Source of the DNA: Bradyrhizobium roseum
Lineage (GTDB): Bacteria > Pseudomonadota > Alphaproteobacteria > Rhizobiales > Xanthobacteraceae
Reading direction: 5' to 3'
NCBI RefSeq assembly: GCF_030413175.1
Contig: NZ_CP129212.1
Span: forward strand, 4,216,001-4,280,000
Length of the DNA stretch: 64,000 nt
Shown here: positions 23,306-32,479 of the stretch, piece after piece
How the letters are laid out: the number at the start of each line of letters is the position of its first letter
Numbering within the stretch: position 1 is the stretch's first letter
Made by a program: the position numbers and the translations under genes
The notes under the pieces: model-generated
Database searches by the model: none
What the model was told of the DNA's origin: nothing
The model's input: only the letters and a program-made list of their open reading frames with translations

Positions 23306-24689
23306 TCGCTGGCCGCGCGCCGGTGGCGCAGGCCTGCTCGACGCAGCAGCTGGCGCGCAGGATGATTTCCTCGGCAAACATCGGGCCTACGATCTGCAAT
23401 CCGATCGGTAGCCCTTCGACGAATCCGCACGGCACCGAGGCGGCCGGCTGGCGCGTGAGGTTGAACGGCCAGGTCAGCGGCGTCCAGTCGAACCATTGCG
23501 GGAAGCGCGCGGCGTCGGGCGTGTCGATGCCGGCGGCAAAGGCGGTGATGGGAATGGTCGGCGTCAGCAGCAGATCGTAGTCGCGGTGAAACGCGTGCAT
23601 GGTCTGGCTCAGCGCGCGCATCCCGGCATGGGCCGCTTGCAACTCGCTGGCGGACATATCCTGCGCTGACACGACCAGCCGCAGCAGACCAGGATCGAGC
23701 GCCGCCAGCTTCGCACCGTCGAAATCGCGCACCAGCGCGGCATGCGATGCGCCCCAGATCACCTCCAGCGTCGGTTGCGCGCCGGAGAGATCGAGATCGA
23801 CCTGTTTCACATCGGCGCCGGCCTTGATCAGCGCATCGATCGCCGGCTGCATACCGGCGACGACGGCGGGATCACCGCCCGGAAAGCCGAGATCGGGCGA
23901 CCAGGCGATGCGCAGGCCCGCCACGCCTCCGTCGAGGCCGTCGAGATAGTCGATGCCACGAAACGGAATGGCGAAGGAATCGCGTGCGTCCGGCCGCGTC
24001 AGCACGTTCATCAGCAAGGCGCTGTCGGCGACGTCGCGCGACAGGCCGCCATAGACCGCCAGCGGGCCCATCGGGCCGAGAAAATTCGGCACCACGCCGT
24101 AGCTCGCCTTCAGTCCGAACACGCCGCTGAACGCTGCCGGAATGCGGATCGAACCGCCGCCGTCGCCGCCGGTGGCGAGCGGCACCACGCCTGCGGCGAC
24201 CAGAGCGGCCGAACCGCCACTGGAGCCGCCGGGCGTGCGCGAAAGGTCCCAGGGATTGCGCGTGATGCCGGTGAGCGGGCCATGCGTGATGCCCTTCCAG
24301 CCGAATTCGGGCGTCGTCGTCTTGCAGAAAAACACCGCGCCGGCCTCGCGCAGGCGCGCGACGCCGGGCGTATCCTCCGCACTCGGCGCCGTCGGCGTCG
24401 TGTGCGAACCGATGCGGGTCGGCCAGCCCGCGACATGCGCGGTGTCCTTGATCGCGACCGGCACGCCGTCGAGCGGCCCGAGCGGCTCGCCGCGACGCCA
24501 GCGTTCGGCGGACTCCGCTGCCATGCGCCGGCCCAGCGGCTCATCCAGCAAGCAGACCGCGTTGAGCGCCGGATTGACCCGATGCAGGTGCGCCAGCGTG
24601 GCATCAAGCACATCGACCGGCGACAACTCGCCTGCCGCAAAACGCCGCGTCATCTCGCGGGCGGACAGCCAGTTCAGTTCGTCAGCCAT
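23289..24689 (-). CDS. Amidase (amidase-signature family)
   Basis: Cytoplasmic hydrolase of 466 residues starting MADELNWLSAREM. The Ser-cisSer-Lys triad is visible: Lys81 in VPVAIKD, the Ser pair in GGSSGGS (154-160) and the nucleophile Ser180 in GGDGGGSIRIP. The family hydrolyses amides and can be specific or broad. It starts 5 bp after a carboxymuconolactone-decarboxylase-like gene, so the two form an operon. Substrate unknown. Confidence 0.92.
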   Translation of the reverse strand: MADELNWLSAREMTRRFAAGELSPVDVLDATLAHLHRVNPALNAVCLLDEPLGRRMAAESAERWRRGEPLGPLDGVPVAIKDTAHVAGWPTRIGSHTTPTAPSAEDTPGVARLREAGAVFFCKTTTPEFGWKGITHGPLTGITRNPWDLSRTPGGSSGGSAALVAAGVVPLATGGDGGGSIRIPAAFSGVFGLKASYGVVPNFLGPMGPLAVYGGLSRDVADSALLMNVLTRPDARDSFAIPFRGIDYLDGLDGGVAGLRIAWSPDLGFPGGDPAVVAGMQPAIDALIKAGADVKQVDLDLSGAQPTLEVIWGASHAALVRDFDGAKLAALDPGLLRLVVSAQDMSASELQAAHAGMRALSQTMHAFHRDYDLLLTPTIPITAFAAGIDTPDAARFPQWFDWTPLTWPFNLTRQPAASVPCGFVEGLPIGLQIVGPMFAEEIILRASCCVEQACATGARPAISAAS

Positions 24690-24694
24690 CGCGC

Positions 24695-25246
24695 TTACTC
24701 GGCCGCTTCCCGCGCGGGAACACCCTGCTCGACCTCGCATTGCAGGATGTCGGTGAAGCGGTTGAACGCGCCGCACAGCGCAATGCGCCAGGTCAGCTCG
24801 ACGATCTGGGCTTCGGAAAAATGCGCGCGAAGCCTCGTGAAAATTTCGTCGCGCGTCCTGCTCCAGTTGTTGTTCACGGCGATGGAATATTCGACGACCA
24901 GCTTGTCCACGGCGTCGAGTTCCGGATGATCGGCGTAGTCGAGCAGGCGGTCGGCGCCCTGCTCCGACACGCCCTGGATCGCCAGCTTCGGCGCATGGTG
25001 CGAGACGCAATAATCGCACGTGTTCAGCAGCGACACCGCGACCAGCGCGATCTCCAGATGGCGCTTTGACAGCGTGCCGCTCTCGGCGAGATCGACCAGC
25101 AGCGACCAGGTGTGTTTGAAGATCGGCGGCCGGTGCGCCATCACCCCCGCCTGGTTCTCGAACGCGCCATAGGTCGTCATTTTGTCCCACAGCGGCTGCA
25201 GCTCGGCCGGCAGATCGGCTTTGGTCTTGATCGATACGCGTGACAT
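24695..25246 (-). CDS. Carboxymuconolactone decarboxylase/AhpD-like family protein
   Basis: Protein of 183 residues starting MSRVSIKTKADLPAELQ. The redox motif CDYCVSHH (CxxCxxxH type) sits near residue 95 in an all-helical AhpD-like domain. Such proteins are usually peroxidase-related or alkylhydroperoxidase-like rather than true decarboxylases. A longer frame upstream is unsupported. It is the first gene of a pair with the amidase. Confidence 0.87.
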   Translation of the reverse strand: MSRVSIKTKADLPAELQPLWDKMTTYGAFENQAGVMAHRPPIFKHTWSLLVDLAESGTLSKRHLEIALVAVSLLNTCDYCVSHHAPKLAIQGVSEQGADRLLDYADHPELDAVDKLVVEYSIAVNNNWSRTRDEIFTRLRAHFSEAQIVELTWRIALCGAFNRFTDILQCEVEQGVPAREAAE

Positions 25247-25352
25247 GGGGTCATCCTGAGTGGAGGTCGGAAGTGCCGCGATGCTGAACCCGCGCGCTGA
25301 ACAAATCAACGCCCCGGATGGGGTTGCCCGACGTCATTGCCCGCAAAAGCTG

Positions 25353-26045
25353 TCATTCGCTCTCGGGAGCATCCAGCCCCGCGATCGCCACGCTGGGCGA
25401 CAGCCCGAACATGCTGCTGAACACCCGCGACAGGTGCGCGGTATCGGCAAACCCGGCATCCATCGCGGCCGTCCGCACCAGTTCGCGCTCGGCCATTTTC
25501 GTCGCGGCATGCTGCAGCGCCGACCACAGCTTGAACCGGCGGAATGTCAGCCCCGTCGCCGCCTTGAAGCACCGGAGCGCCCGCGTGCGTTCCATGCCGA
25601 GGCGTCGCATCAGCTCGTCCTGCGACACGCGGCGCATGGGATCGGCCTGCATCGCCCGTATGATCTCCGCAACTTTCGGCGGCAGCGGATCGCTCGCAAA
25701 GGCGAGCCTTTCGCGCAATTCCTGGAGTGCGCAGGGATCGCCGCCGATCGAGCGGCGCGCCAGCGCTTCCAGACCGCCCTTGAACACGACGGCCAGTGGC
25801 GCCTCGAACGGAAACGCCAGTCCGTTGAGATAGACGACATCGGCGCCTCGGCCGAGCCAAACGTGGTGTACGATGTCAGGCCGGACCAGCAGGACGTCAC
25901 CCGTGACACGCACGCCGGCATGCTCGACCGCGATCGGGCCCGCCCGCCCCGCCAGCACCGCCGTGACGACATTCGGATGCGCCGCGAGGCGCGAGACCCC
26001 GATCGGCAATATCGTGCTGGTAAAGGGCGTTTCCGCGACCGGCAT
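25353..26045 (-). CDS. AraC-family transcriptional regulator
   Basis: Protein of 230 residues with an N-terminal AraC-ligand-binding-like beta domain (about 1-130) and a C-terminal pair of helix-turn-helix motifs: SQDELMRRLGMERTRALRCF and RTAAMDAGFADTAHLSRVF, ending FGLSPSVAIAG. It lies 106 bp upstream of, and on the same strand as, the AhpD-like/amidase pair, and may control it. The effector is unknown. Confidence 0.88.
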   Translation of the reverse strand: MPVAETPFTSTILPIGVSRLAAHPNVVTAVLAGRAGPIAVEHAGVRVTGDVLLVRPDIVHHVWLGRGADVVYLNGLAFPFEAPLAVVFKGGLEALARRSIGGDPCALQELRERLAFASDPLPPKVAEIIRAMQADPMRRVSQDELMRRLGMERTRALRCFKAATGLTFRRFKLWSALQHAATKMAERELVRTAAMDAGFADTAHLSRVFSSMFGLSPSVAIAGLDAPESE

Positions 26046-26128
26046 GGCTCCTCACTATCGGCAACTTTATCGCCCGGCGCAAATCCTCAAGCGGCACGAT
26101 ATGGCCGGTGTCGAATGGCAGACGTTTC

Positions 26129-26560
26129 CTAGCGCTTTATCCCGGCGCGGGCGAACGCGGCCTGCGTTTCTCCGCCGTTCATGTAGACGTCCTTGCGCAC
26201 CACCTCGCCGCGGGGATTGACGGTGACGACGTCGAGCATCTCGACCCTGGCCCTGAACGGCGCGCCGCCCGGCTCCTTGAGCGCAAGGAGCATGGTCCAC
26301 TCGAACACCCAGTGATCGTCGCCGTAGAGCCGGCGGCCCATCTCGAATGAGAAATCGAACTTTTCAAAGGTATCGATGCAGCGCTGCCGCAGGGCCTCCC
26401 GGCCGTGGACGGCGGCGGACCCGTCATGGACGTGGAAGACCGTGTCGTCCGAATGGAGCGAGGCGATCAGGTCCGGGTTCCTGGTCTCCCAGCCGACATG
26501 ATAGCGTTCGAAGACATCGCGAAGCGGCGTTGTGTGTTTTGCAAGCGCTGTGGCCGTCAT
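26129..26560 (-). CDS. SnoaL/NTF2-like protein
   Basis: 143 residues with the cystatin-like alpha+beta barrel pattern: DVFERYHVGWETRNPDLIASLHSDDTV at the front, a central VHGREALRQ, and the C-terminal VVTVNPRGEVVRKDVYMNG. Members range from polyketide cyclases to ligand-binding proteins, so no reaction can be assigned. Single gene between AraC and a Gfo/Idh/MocA-like oxidoreductase. Confidence 0.82.
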   Translation of the reverse strand: MTATALAKHTTPLRDVFERYHVGWETRNPDLIASLHSDDTVFHVHDGSAAVHGREALRQRCIDTFEKFDFSFEMGRRLYGDDHWVFEWTMLLALKEPGGAPFRARVEMLDVVTVNPRGEVVRKDVYMNGGETQAAFARAGIKR

Positions 26561-26647
26561 TGGTTTCCTCCCCTTGGTTGAGAAGGAAACTAGCGCGTGC
26601 GGCCGTTTTCACGTTGAACAAACGTGCGGCCGCGGTCATTGAGTCCG

Positions 26648-28006
26648 TCAGGCGCGCTTGCCTTCCGCCCCCGCATAAAGCGCCTCCTGCTCCCGGCGAA
26701 CGCGAACGGCCGGCAGCGTGTCGTCGATCGCCACGTCGGCCCAGGTGATGCAGGCATCCTTCGCGACCGGCCGGGTCAATCGCACGTTATGCGCCAGGCC
26801 CAGCGGCAGATATCCCTGTGACAGCGAGGTGCGGGCGGGCGTCAGCTTACCGAACACCGTATAGCCGCCTTCACCGTCGAGCATATCGCCCGGCTTCAAA
26901 TCCTTCTTGGCGGTCGCCGCGACGTCGGCATTGAAGCAGGTCGCGACGCCGGTCGGTTCGCCGCGCAGCGCGATGGCGGCGACGGAAATGCCGAGCTCCA
27001 GGCCGATCAGATGCCACTTCTTGTAGGAACTCATGTAGCGGCCGGACGGATCGGTCACGACATTGTATTCCTCAAAACAGTTCCGGATGTACTCGCTGTC
27101 GCCTTCGAAGCAGACCCATACGCCTTTCCTGATATCGTTGGCAATCGGTTTGCCGTCGGCCGTGAGGCAGGACACCACCTCGACCTGCCCCTTGGCTTCG
27201 AGGATGCCGCCTTCCGCGCGCGGGCGCATCAGGGTTGGAATGTCGTCCACCGATCCCGGCGGAAATGCGAGGCCCTGCGACGGCGCTTCCAGGCCGGTCG
27301 CGTTGGCTATCGCAGCCGACTCGATCGCCGGTTTTGAGCCATCGAGAAACGCATTGAACATCTTTGGATTCATGCCGCCGCGGGCCGCCTGCTCGGCCGT
27401 CAGGCCCCAGTGATCCCACACCGTTTCCGGCGTCGATTCCCGGTACTTCGGCAACCATTTGTGGCCGCGGCCGGCCGCGACCACCGGAAAGCCGCAGGCC
27501 CGCGCCCAATCGACGAGATCGCAGGCGAGCGCCGGCTGATCGCCATAGGCCAGGCTGTAGATCACGCCGGCCTGTTTCGCCTTGTGCGCCAGGATCGGGC
27601 CGCAGAACGCGTCGGCCTCGACCGTCACGTTGATGATCGGCTTGCCCGTCGAAAATGCCGCCAGACAGTGTTCGACGGCGGCCACCGGATTGCCGGTGCA
27701 CTCGGCGATCACGTCGATGCCGTGGAATTTGACGAGCGTCTCCCAGTCGTCGCCGAGGTACGTCGTGCCGTGCTGCAGCGCATCGTCGAGCGACGCCGCG
27801 CCATAGCGCGCCTCGGCCCATCCGACGCGCTTCAGGTTCTCGATCGCACGCGCCGGCGACAGATCGGCGATGCCGACGATGTGCACGCCGGGCGTCCGCA
27901 GCGCCTGATGCAGATACATCGCGCCAAACTTGCCGGCGCCGATCAGTCCAACCCGGACGGGGCGCCGCTCCGCCTCGCGCGCGAGCAGTTTTGCATAGAG
28001 GTTCAA
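26648..28006 (-). CDS. Gfo/Idh/MocA-like NAD(P)-dependent oxidoreductase with C-terminal SAF domain
   Basis: 452 residues. A TTG start is chosen (NLYAKLLAREAERRPVRVG) because GGGAGAGA lies 4 nt upstream. The dinucleotide motif is VGLIGAGKFGAMYL near residue 20; NPVAAVEHCLAA and the D/E-rich middle resemble homoserine-dehydrogenase-like catalytic regions, and about the last 100 residues (AKKDLKPGDMLDGEGGY) form a SAF domain. Related proteins act in unusual sugar or polyol catabolism, but the substrate here is unknown. Confidence 0.83.
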   Translation of the reverse strand: MNLYAKLLAREAERRPVRVGLIGAGKFGAMYLHQALRTPGVHIVGIADLSPARAIENLKRVGWAEARYGAASLDDALQHGTTYLGDDWETLVKFHGIDVIAECTGNPVAAVEHCLAAFSTGKPIINVTVEADAFCGPILAHKAKQAGVIYSLAYGDQPALACDLVDWARACGFPVVAAGRGHKWLPKYRESTPETVWDHWGLTAEQAARGGMNPKMFNAFLDGSKPAIESAAIANATGLEAPSQGLAFPPGSVDDIPTLMRPRAEGGILEAKGQVEVVSCLTADGKPIANDIRKGVWVCFEGDSEYIRNCFEEYNVVTDPSGRYMSSYKKWHLIGLELGISVAAIALRGEPTGVATCFNADVAATAKKDLKPGDMLDGEGGYTVFGKLTPARTSLSQGYLPLGLAHNVRLTRPVAKDACITWADVAIDDTLPAVRVRREQEALYAGAEGKRA

Positions 28007-28265
28007 ACGATCTCTCCCGGTCCGCGCTGGTGCGTCCGCGCCCATTCGCCCACAAGCAGGCGGTCGCTCTGTCGACCAACCATAAAAGGGAGTAACTGGA
28101 ATGAGAAGGGTGACGGCCCTGACCGTGGCTCCGGCGCCCGATCAGCCGTCGCGCCTATCTGAAACACCTCGTCGCCGGCGATGTCGATCGATGGACCAGG
28201 GTGATTTCGGACGCCAAGATCAGCATCGCGGATTGACATCGTTCCGCTCGCTCGGGCGAAGCGGT

Positions 28266-28628
28266 TCAGGCGCGTTTGCCGGCTCTCCCGCTTACCGGCG
28301 CGTTGCGGCGCGCGCGTTTGCCGCGCGCGATCTCCGTCGCCAGCGCATCCAGCTTCGGCTCCCAAAAACCTCTGAACTGGCCGATCCAGGCGTCCACTGC
28401 CTGAAGGCCGGCGGCATCCACCGAATAGAGCCGCCGCTGCGCATCCGCGCGAACCTTTGCAAACCCGCTCTCGCGTAGCACCTTCAGATGCTGCGACACG
28501 GCGGCCTGCGTGATCCCGAATTCCCTGCCGATCGCCTCCACCACGGCGCCGGATGCCATCTCGCCCGGACCGAGCAATTCCAGGATGCGGCGGCGCACCG
28601 GATCGGAAAGGACTTCGAAGACGTGCAT
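28266..28628 (-). CDS. ArsR-family transcriptional regulator (second)
   Basis: 120 residues starting MHVFEVLSDPVRRRILELLG. The helix-turn-helix is EFGITQAAVSQHLKVLRESGF, with wing RADAQRRLYSVD and a C-terminal helical segment WIGQFRGFWEPKLDAL; no metal-site cysteines. The start codon shares one base with the stop of the SRPBCC gene (TGATG), so translation is coupled. It probably represses the palindrome ahead of that gene. Confidence 0.9.
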   Translation of the reverse strand: MHVFEVLSDPVRRRILELLGPGEMASGAVVEAIGREFGITQAAVSQHLKVLRESGFAKVRADAQRRLYSVDAAGLQAVDAWIGQFRGFWEPKLDALATEIARGKRARRNAPVSGRAGKRA

Positions 28629-29290
28629 CAGCTTCCTGTGCCGGGGTGGGCCATATCGGGCGGCAACTCGCCGCGATAGAACGCGATCGTACGGTCCGAG
28701 CGTTCCCGGGCCGAGGCCGCGTCGACGCCGCTCGCGACATGCGCCGCGCGCCAGAATTCGCCGCTCTCGCTCATGAACGCCTTGCCGTCGGGAGAAACCA
28801 TCCATGCCTCGGCGGTCGCGTGATCGACCGCCGCGCCGGTCGCAAGATAGCGCTCGAGGCCCGCAATGGCGAGATCCCACCCGATGCCGACCGCGCCGGG
28901 GCCGAACTGATTCCAGTGGTCCTCAATGATCGCGGTGTGCTCCAAGGTCAACCGCGCCTGGTTGCGTTCCGCCGCGAGCGCGACGTCGATCCAGCTCACC
29001 GCGCCGCCGAATTCCCAGGTGGCGGCGAAATGCGTCGGCGGCGCGCAGGCCGTGATGGTTCCGCCCGCATTGCCCTTGATCTGGTATTTTCCGCCGAGCG
29101 CGAGATCGCCCTCGACCGGCAGAAACCAGCGCGCGATGCGCTCCCTGTCGGTCAGCGCGTCCCAGAGATCGTCGACGCTGGTGTCGTACAGCCGTGTCAG
29201 CGTCACGGCGCTGGCCGGCTTGCCGTCCTTGTCGAAGTTGCGCACCGCGCGCGAGACCAGCCCCAACACCCTGGCGACTTCGATTTCCAT
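28628..29290 (-). CDS. SRPBCC (AHSA1-like) family protein (second)
   Basis: 220 residues starting MEIEVARVLGLVS with GGGAG upstream. AHSA1-type motifs are VTLTRLYDTSVDDLWDALTD and IARWFLPVEGDLALGGKYQ, then RLTLEHTA and HWNQFGPGAVGIGWDLAIAGL. Here the SRPBCC gene precedes its ArsR partner, the reverse of the operon near 19-20 kb. The ligand is unknown. Confidence 0.88.
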   Translation of the reverse strand: MEIEVARVLGLVSRAVRNFDKDGKPASAVTLTRLYDTSVDDLWDALTDRERIARWFLPVEGDLALGGKYQIKGNAGGTITACAPPTHFAATWEFGGAVSWIDVALAAERNQARLTLEHTAIIEDHWNQFGPGAVGIGWDLAIAGLERYLATGAAVDHATAEAWMVSPDGKAFMSESGEFWRAAHVASGVDAASARERSDRTIAFYRGELPPDMAHPGTGS

Positions 29291-29319
29291 CCTGATCTCC
29301 CTGTTTTCCGGGCAGGATG

Positions 29320-29347
29320 AATATCGTCTACCACTTATATAAGTCAA
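29320..29347 (-). promoter_or_regulatory. Promoter with ArsR-type palindrome upstream of the second SRPBCC-arsR pair
   Basis: Read leftwards: TTGACT (29347-29342), 16 bp, GATATT (29325-29320). The perfect 12-bp palindrome ACTTATATAAGT (29333-29344) overlaps the -35 and spacer, a typical repressor position. The sequence differs from the operators of the first ArsR, so cross-talk is unlikely. Confidence 0.6.
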
Positions 29348-29363
29348 TACTATTTATAAGGGA

Positions 29364-29792
29364 TCATCCGTCGGTGGGGATGAAGCGCAGCGTGCCCGCC
29401 CGGCGCGTCGGCCGGCCGGTGTCGCTGGTGTGATTGACGCCATCGATGACGGGCACCTCGGAAAAATCGAACGGGCTCACGCCATCGAGGCAAGCCACGT
29501 TCACGGCATATGAATTCTGGTTCGATCGCCGCTGATGATGGGTGTAGATTCCGCAACGGGAACAGAAGAAGTGCTGCGCGGCGCCGGTATTGAAGCGGTA
29601 GCTCGTGAGCACATCCTCGCCCTGAAGTATCTTGATCCCACCCATCTCCGCCATGACCACGACCGCGCCGCGCATGCGGCAGTACGAACAGGTGCAGCGG
29701 AGGGCCGAATTGAAGCCGTCGCTGAGCGTCGCCTCAAACCGCACCGCGCCGCAATGGCACTGACCAGCCCGAACGTTGGTGTCGTCCGCCAT
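29364..29792 (-). CDS. GFA/CENP-V family zinc protein
   Basis: 142 residues with the glutathione-dependent formaldehyde-activating (GFA) zinc fold: QCHCGAVRFE, CTCSYCRMRG and FFCSRCGIYTHH supply the clustered cysteines. Many GFA proteins are not proven formaldehyde enzymes, so only the fold is claimed. The gene is on the same strand as the SRPBCC-arsR pair, but the promoter between them separates transcription. Confidence 0.88.
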   Translation of the reverse strand: MADDTNVRAGQCHCGAVRFEATLSDGFNSALRCTCSYCRMRGAVVVMAEMGGIKILQGEDVLTSYRFNTGAAQHFFCSRCGIYTHHQRRSNQNSYAVNVACLDGVSPFDFSEVPVIDGVNHTSDTGRPTRRAGTLRFIPTDG

Positions 29793-30095
29793 ATTTCCTG
29801 TGTCCCTTGCTCAAAAGCCCAGATCGCGAAGCAATCTATATCGGTCAAGGTTTCGCAGCTACAGCGCGTTCGCAGCCCGCATGGGCGAATGCGATAGGCG
29901 GGAACAGGCACGATTCCTCTTCCACCGCACCGGGTCGACCAATCAGCGGAACCCAGGCAATCCTTCGATCTTTCCACCTTCCGGGGACCTGCAAAAAAAC
30001 ATAGCGACGATGTCGGGACACCGGGTTTTCGAACGTCCTTGGGCCGAGAACCGACCGTCACCGCCGCCCCGTGCGGCAGATCAAGGAAAGACCCG
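29793..30095. other. 303-bp non-coding stretch between divergent GFA and VOC genes
   Basis: No gene is supported. It should contain divergent promoters. An AAGGAAAG ribosome binding site for the VOC gene lies at its right end. No clear palindrome is seen. Confidence 0.4.
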
Positions 30096-30569
30096 ATGAA
30101 CAAGAACACGATCTGCCTTTGGTACAACCACGACGCCGAAGAAGCCGCGCAGTTCTACGCCAAGACCTTTCCGAACAGCAGCGTCGACGCCATTCATAAA
30201 GCGCCCTCCGACTTTCCCGGCGGCAAGGCCGGCCAGGTGCTGACGGTGCAGTTCACCGTGTGCGGCGTGCCCTGCATCGGCCTCAACGGCGGCGACATGT
30301 TCAAGCAAAGCGAGGCGTTCTCGTTTCAGATCGCGACCGAGGACCAGGCGGAAACCGACCGTTACTGGAACGCGATCGTCGGCAGTGGCGGCACGGAGAG
30401 CGCCTGCGGCTGGTGCAAGGACAAGTGGGGCGTGTCGTGGCAGATCACGCCGCGCGTGCTGACCGACGCGATGGCCAAGGGCGGCGACGTCGCCAAGCGC
30501 GCCTTCGCGGCGATGATGCCGATGGGCAAGATCGACGTCGCGAAAATCGAGGCCGCGGTGCGGGGCTAG
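30096..30569 (+). CDS. VOC-superfamily protein, PhnB-like
   Basis: 157 residues starting MNKNTICLWYNHDAEEAAQFY with AAGGAAAG upstream. The motif FYAKTFPNSSVDAI and the C-terminal CGWCKDKWGVSWQITP identify the PhnB/3-demethylubiquinone-methyltransferase-like VOC group. These are common companions of ArsR/SRPBCC genes. Metal or substrate is unknown. Confidence 0.88.
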   Translation: MNKNTICLWYNHDAEEAAQFYAKTFPNSSVDAIHKAPSDFPGGKAGQVLTVQFTVCGVPCIGLNGGDMFKQSEAFSFQIATEDQAETDRYWNAIVGSGGTESACGWCKDKWGVSWQITPRVLTDAMAKGGDVAKRAFAAMMPMGKIDVAKIEAAVRG

Positions 30570-30582
30570 AGGCGAAGCGGCA

Positions 30583-31845
30583 TCAGCCGCCCGCCATCAG
30601 ATCCTTGGCCAGCGCCATGTAGGCCGGCAGCGTCACGGGATCGTTGGCGGCGTTGCCGGCCGACGGGTGCGAGGCATAGCGGGCGATCACCATCTCGGCC
30701 TTCGGGTCAATATAGATGCCCTGCCCGTACACGCCGCGCGCCATGTAGGCGCCGTGCGCATTGTGCGTCACCCACCATTGATGGCGGTAGGACGCGCCGG
30801 GCAGCGTGGTATAGCCGGCCGGCTTGAATTTTGCGGGATCGCCGCCGCGGGCGACCTCCTCGACGAACTGCGAGGGCACGATCTGGCGGCCGTTGAAGCG
30901 GCCGTGATTGCGGATCGTCTCGCCGAAGCGGGCGAGATCGCGCAGCGTGGTCGAAAGCCCGCCGCCGCCGCTTTCGGTACCGATGCGGTCGACGTGATAA
31001 TGCGCGTCCTCTTCCGCCCCCATCGGACTCCAGATGCGCTCGGAGAGCAGGTCGGACAGCGTCATGCCGCTTGCGCGGCGGCAGATCCAGGCCAGCACGT
31101 CGGAATTGACGGTCTTGTAGGCGAAGGCCTTGCCGTGCTCGCCCTGCTTCTTCTGCGCGCACAGGAAATCGAAGATGTTGGTGGCGCCCTCATAACCCGG
31201 CTCGATCGGCGCCATGCCGTTGGCGCGCCGCAGCCCCCACACATCGGAATTCTTGTCGGTATAAATTTCCGTGTATTCGAGGCCCGTCGTCATATCCATC
31301 GCCTCATGCACGCGCGCGTCGCCGAAGGCGCTCGCCTTCAACTCGGGGACGTATTCGATGATCGGCGCCTGCGGATCGATCCTGCCGTCCGCCACCAGAA
31401 TGCCGGCGAGCGTGCCGGTGAACGATTTCGTTACCGACATGGAGATGTGCGGCTTGTGCGGCTTCAGCGCGCCGAAATAGCGCTCGTAGATCAGCTTGCC
31501 CCGGTGCAGCACGGCGATGCCGTCGGCATAGGTTTCTTCGAGCATTCTCGAAAACGTCATCGGCCGGCCGTCCGTGGTGACGGAGGCCGACGCGCCGATA
31601 TCATGCTCCTCGCGCGGCAGCACCGATGCCGGCCCCGCCCCGCGCCAGACGTTTACCGTCGGCACCAGCTGGCGGACATTGCTCCAGGCCCAGCGCAGCT
31701 CGGGGAAGCTGCGGAACGAGCCGTTCTGGAAGGTGATGAGTTTGTCGGGCGGCGGCGGGAAGCCCTGCATCCAGCCCAGCGCCAGCGGGTCGGTTTCGGC
31801 GGCGGTCGGGGTGGCGGCGTTGCTGGCTGCGGTCGCGACGGACAT
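30583..31845 (-). CDS. Serine hydrolase of the beta-lactamase/6-aminohexanoate-dimer hydrolase type
   Basis: 420 residues from the ATG at MSVATAASNAA. The class-C-like SxxK nucleophile motif is SVTKSF, a Tyr-containing segment FAYKTVNSDVLAWI follows, and the C-terminal region has a YGQGIYIDP motif. The N-terminus (FPELRWAWSNVRQLVPT) resembles NylB-type esterases. There is no signal peptide, so a cytoplasmic esterase/amidase is more likely than a resistance enzyme. Confidence 0.85.
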   Translation of the reverse strand: MSVATAASNAATPTAAETDPLALGWMQGFPPPPDKLITFQNGSFRSFPELRWAWSNVRQLVPTVNVWRGAGPASVLPREEHDIGASASVTTDGRPMTFSRMLEETYADGIAVLHRGKLIYERYFGALKPHKPHISMSVTKSFTGTLAGILVADGRIDPQAPIIEYVPELKASAFGDARVHEAMDMTTGLEYTEIYTDKNSDVWGLRRANGMAPIEPGYEGATNIFDFLCAQKKQGEHGKAFAYKTVNSDVLAWICRRASGMTLSDLLSERIWSPMGAEEDAHYHVDRIGTESGGGGLSTTLRDLARFGETIRNHGRFNGRQIVPSQFVEEVARGGDPAKFKPAGYTTLPGASYRHQWWVTHNAHGAYMARGVYGQGIYIDPKAEMVIARYASHPSAGNAANDPVTLPAYMALAKDLMAGG

Positions 31846-31978
31846 CAAGGGCTTACTCCGGTGAACGATGCGATCTCCTAACATGGTGATGCGTCGTGCG
31901 CAGCCGGCGTTTGAGCAGAGGTGATCGGCGCGGCGAGCGCGCTTGACGCGTGGCCGTGGCATTCAGTTAGACATGAGC

Positions 31979-32017
31979 TTGACCCACCGCCAATCATGTA
32001 ATATCAATAGTTACATG
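31979..32017 (+). promoter_or_regulatory. Promoter and operator of the Rrf2 gene
   Basis: TTGACC (31979-31984), 17 bp, TATCAA (32002-32007). A perfect palindrome, CATGTAA-N9-TTACATG (31995-32017), surrounds the -10 box and includes the start codon. The predicted transcription start (about 32014) coincides with the ATG at 32015, implying a leaderless mRNA. Autorepression by the Rrf2 protein is inferred. Confidence 0.68.
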
Positions 32018-32479
32018 AAAAGAGACAGCCGATTGTCAGGCGTGTTGCACGTCCTGCTTCACATGGCGGAACAGAAAGCGCCGGTGACGTCGGAGGCGCT
32101 GGCGAAAGCCATGGATACCAATGCGGTGGTCATACGGCGGATCATGTCGGGGCTGCGGGATCACGGCTATGTGCGATCGGAAAAGGGCCATGGCGGGGGC
32201 TGGACCCTCGCCCGCGACCTCGCGACGATATCGCTGAAGGACGTCTACGAAGCCCTTGGCCAACCTTCGCTGTTCGCGGTCGGAAACCGAACGGAAGCAC
32301 CCGGTTGCCTCGTCGAGCAGGCCGTGAACGCCGCGCTTGACCAGGCGTTCGACGAAGCGGAGGCGTTGCTGCTGTCCCGCCTCGGCAACGTGACTCTCGC
32401 GATGTTGAGCGCCGACTTCAAGAAGCGTCTGGGTGACCGGCGCAACCGCCACCGCCTGGAGATCGCGCATGCAACTTGA
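32015..32479 (+). CDS. Rrf2-family transcriptional regulator
   Basis: 154 residues starting [20 protein letters not shown], the usual Rrf2 N-terminus, with winged-helix segment [24 protein letters not shown] and [19 protein letters not shown]. Only one cysteine is present (APGCLVEQ), so it lacks the three-Cys Fe-S site and resembles the YwnA-type group. The 3' end overlaps the methyltransferase gene by 11 bp, making a two-gene operon. Confidence 0.88.
   Translation: MKRDSRLSGVLHVLLHMAEQKAPVTSEALAKAMDTNAVVIRRIMSGLRDHGYVRSEKGHGGGWTLARDLATISLKDVYEALGQPSLFAVGNRTEAPGCLVEQAVNAALDQAFDEAEALLLSRLGNVTLAMLSADFKKRLGDRRNRHRLEIAHAT

Noticed and set aside
23289..25190. A 633-residue minus-strand protein
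   Set aside because: Only the part from the ATG at 24689 is amidase; the upstream part is an out-of-frame shadow of the AhpD-like gene.
30583..31845. Beta-lactamase resistance gene
   Set aside because: There is no signal peptide, and the N-terminus resembles NylB-type esterases, so a resistance role is not supported.
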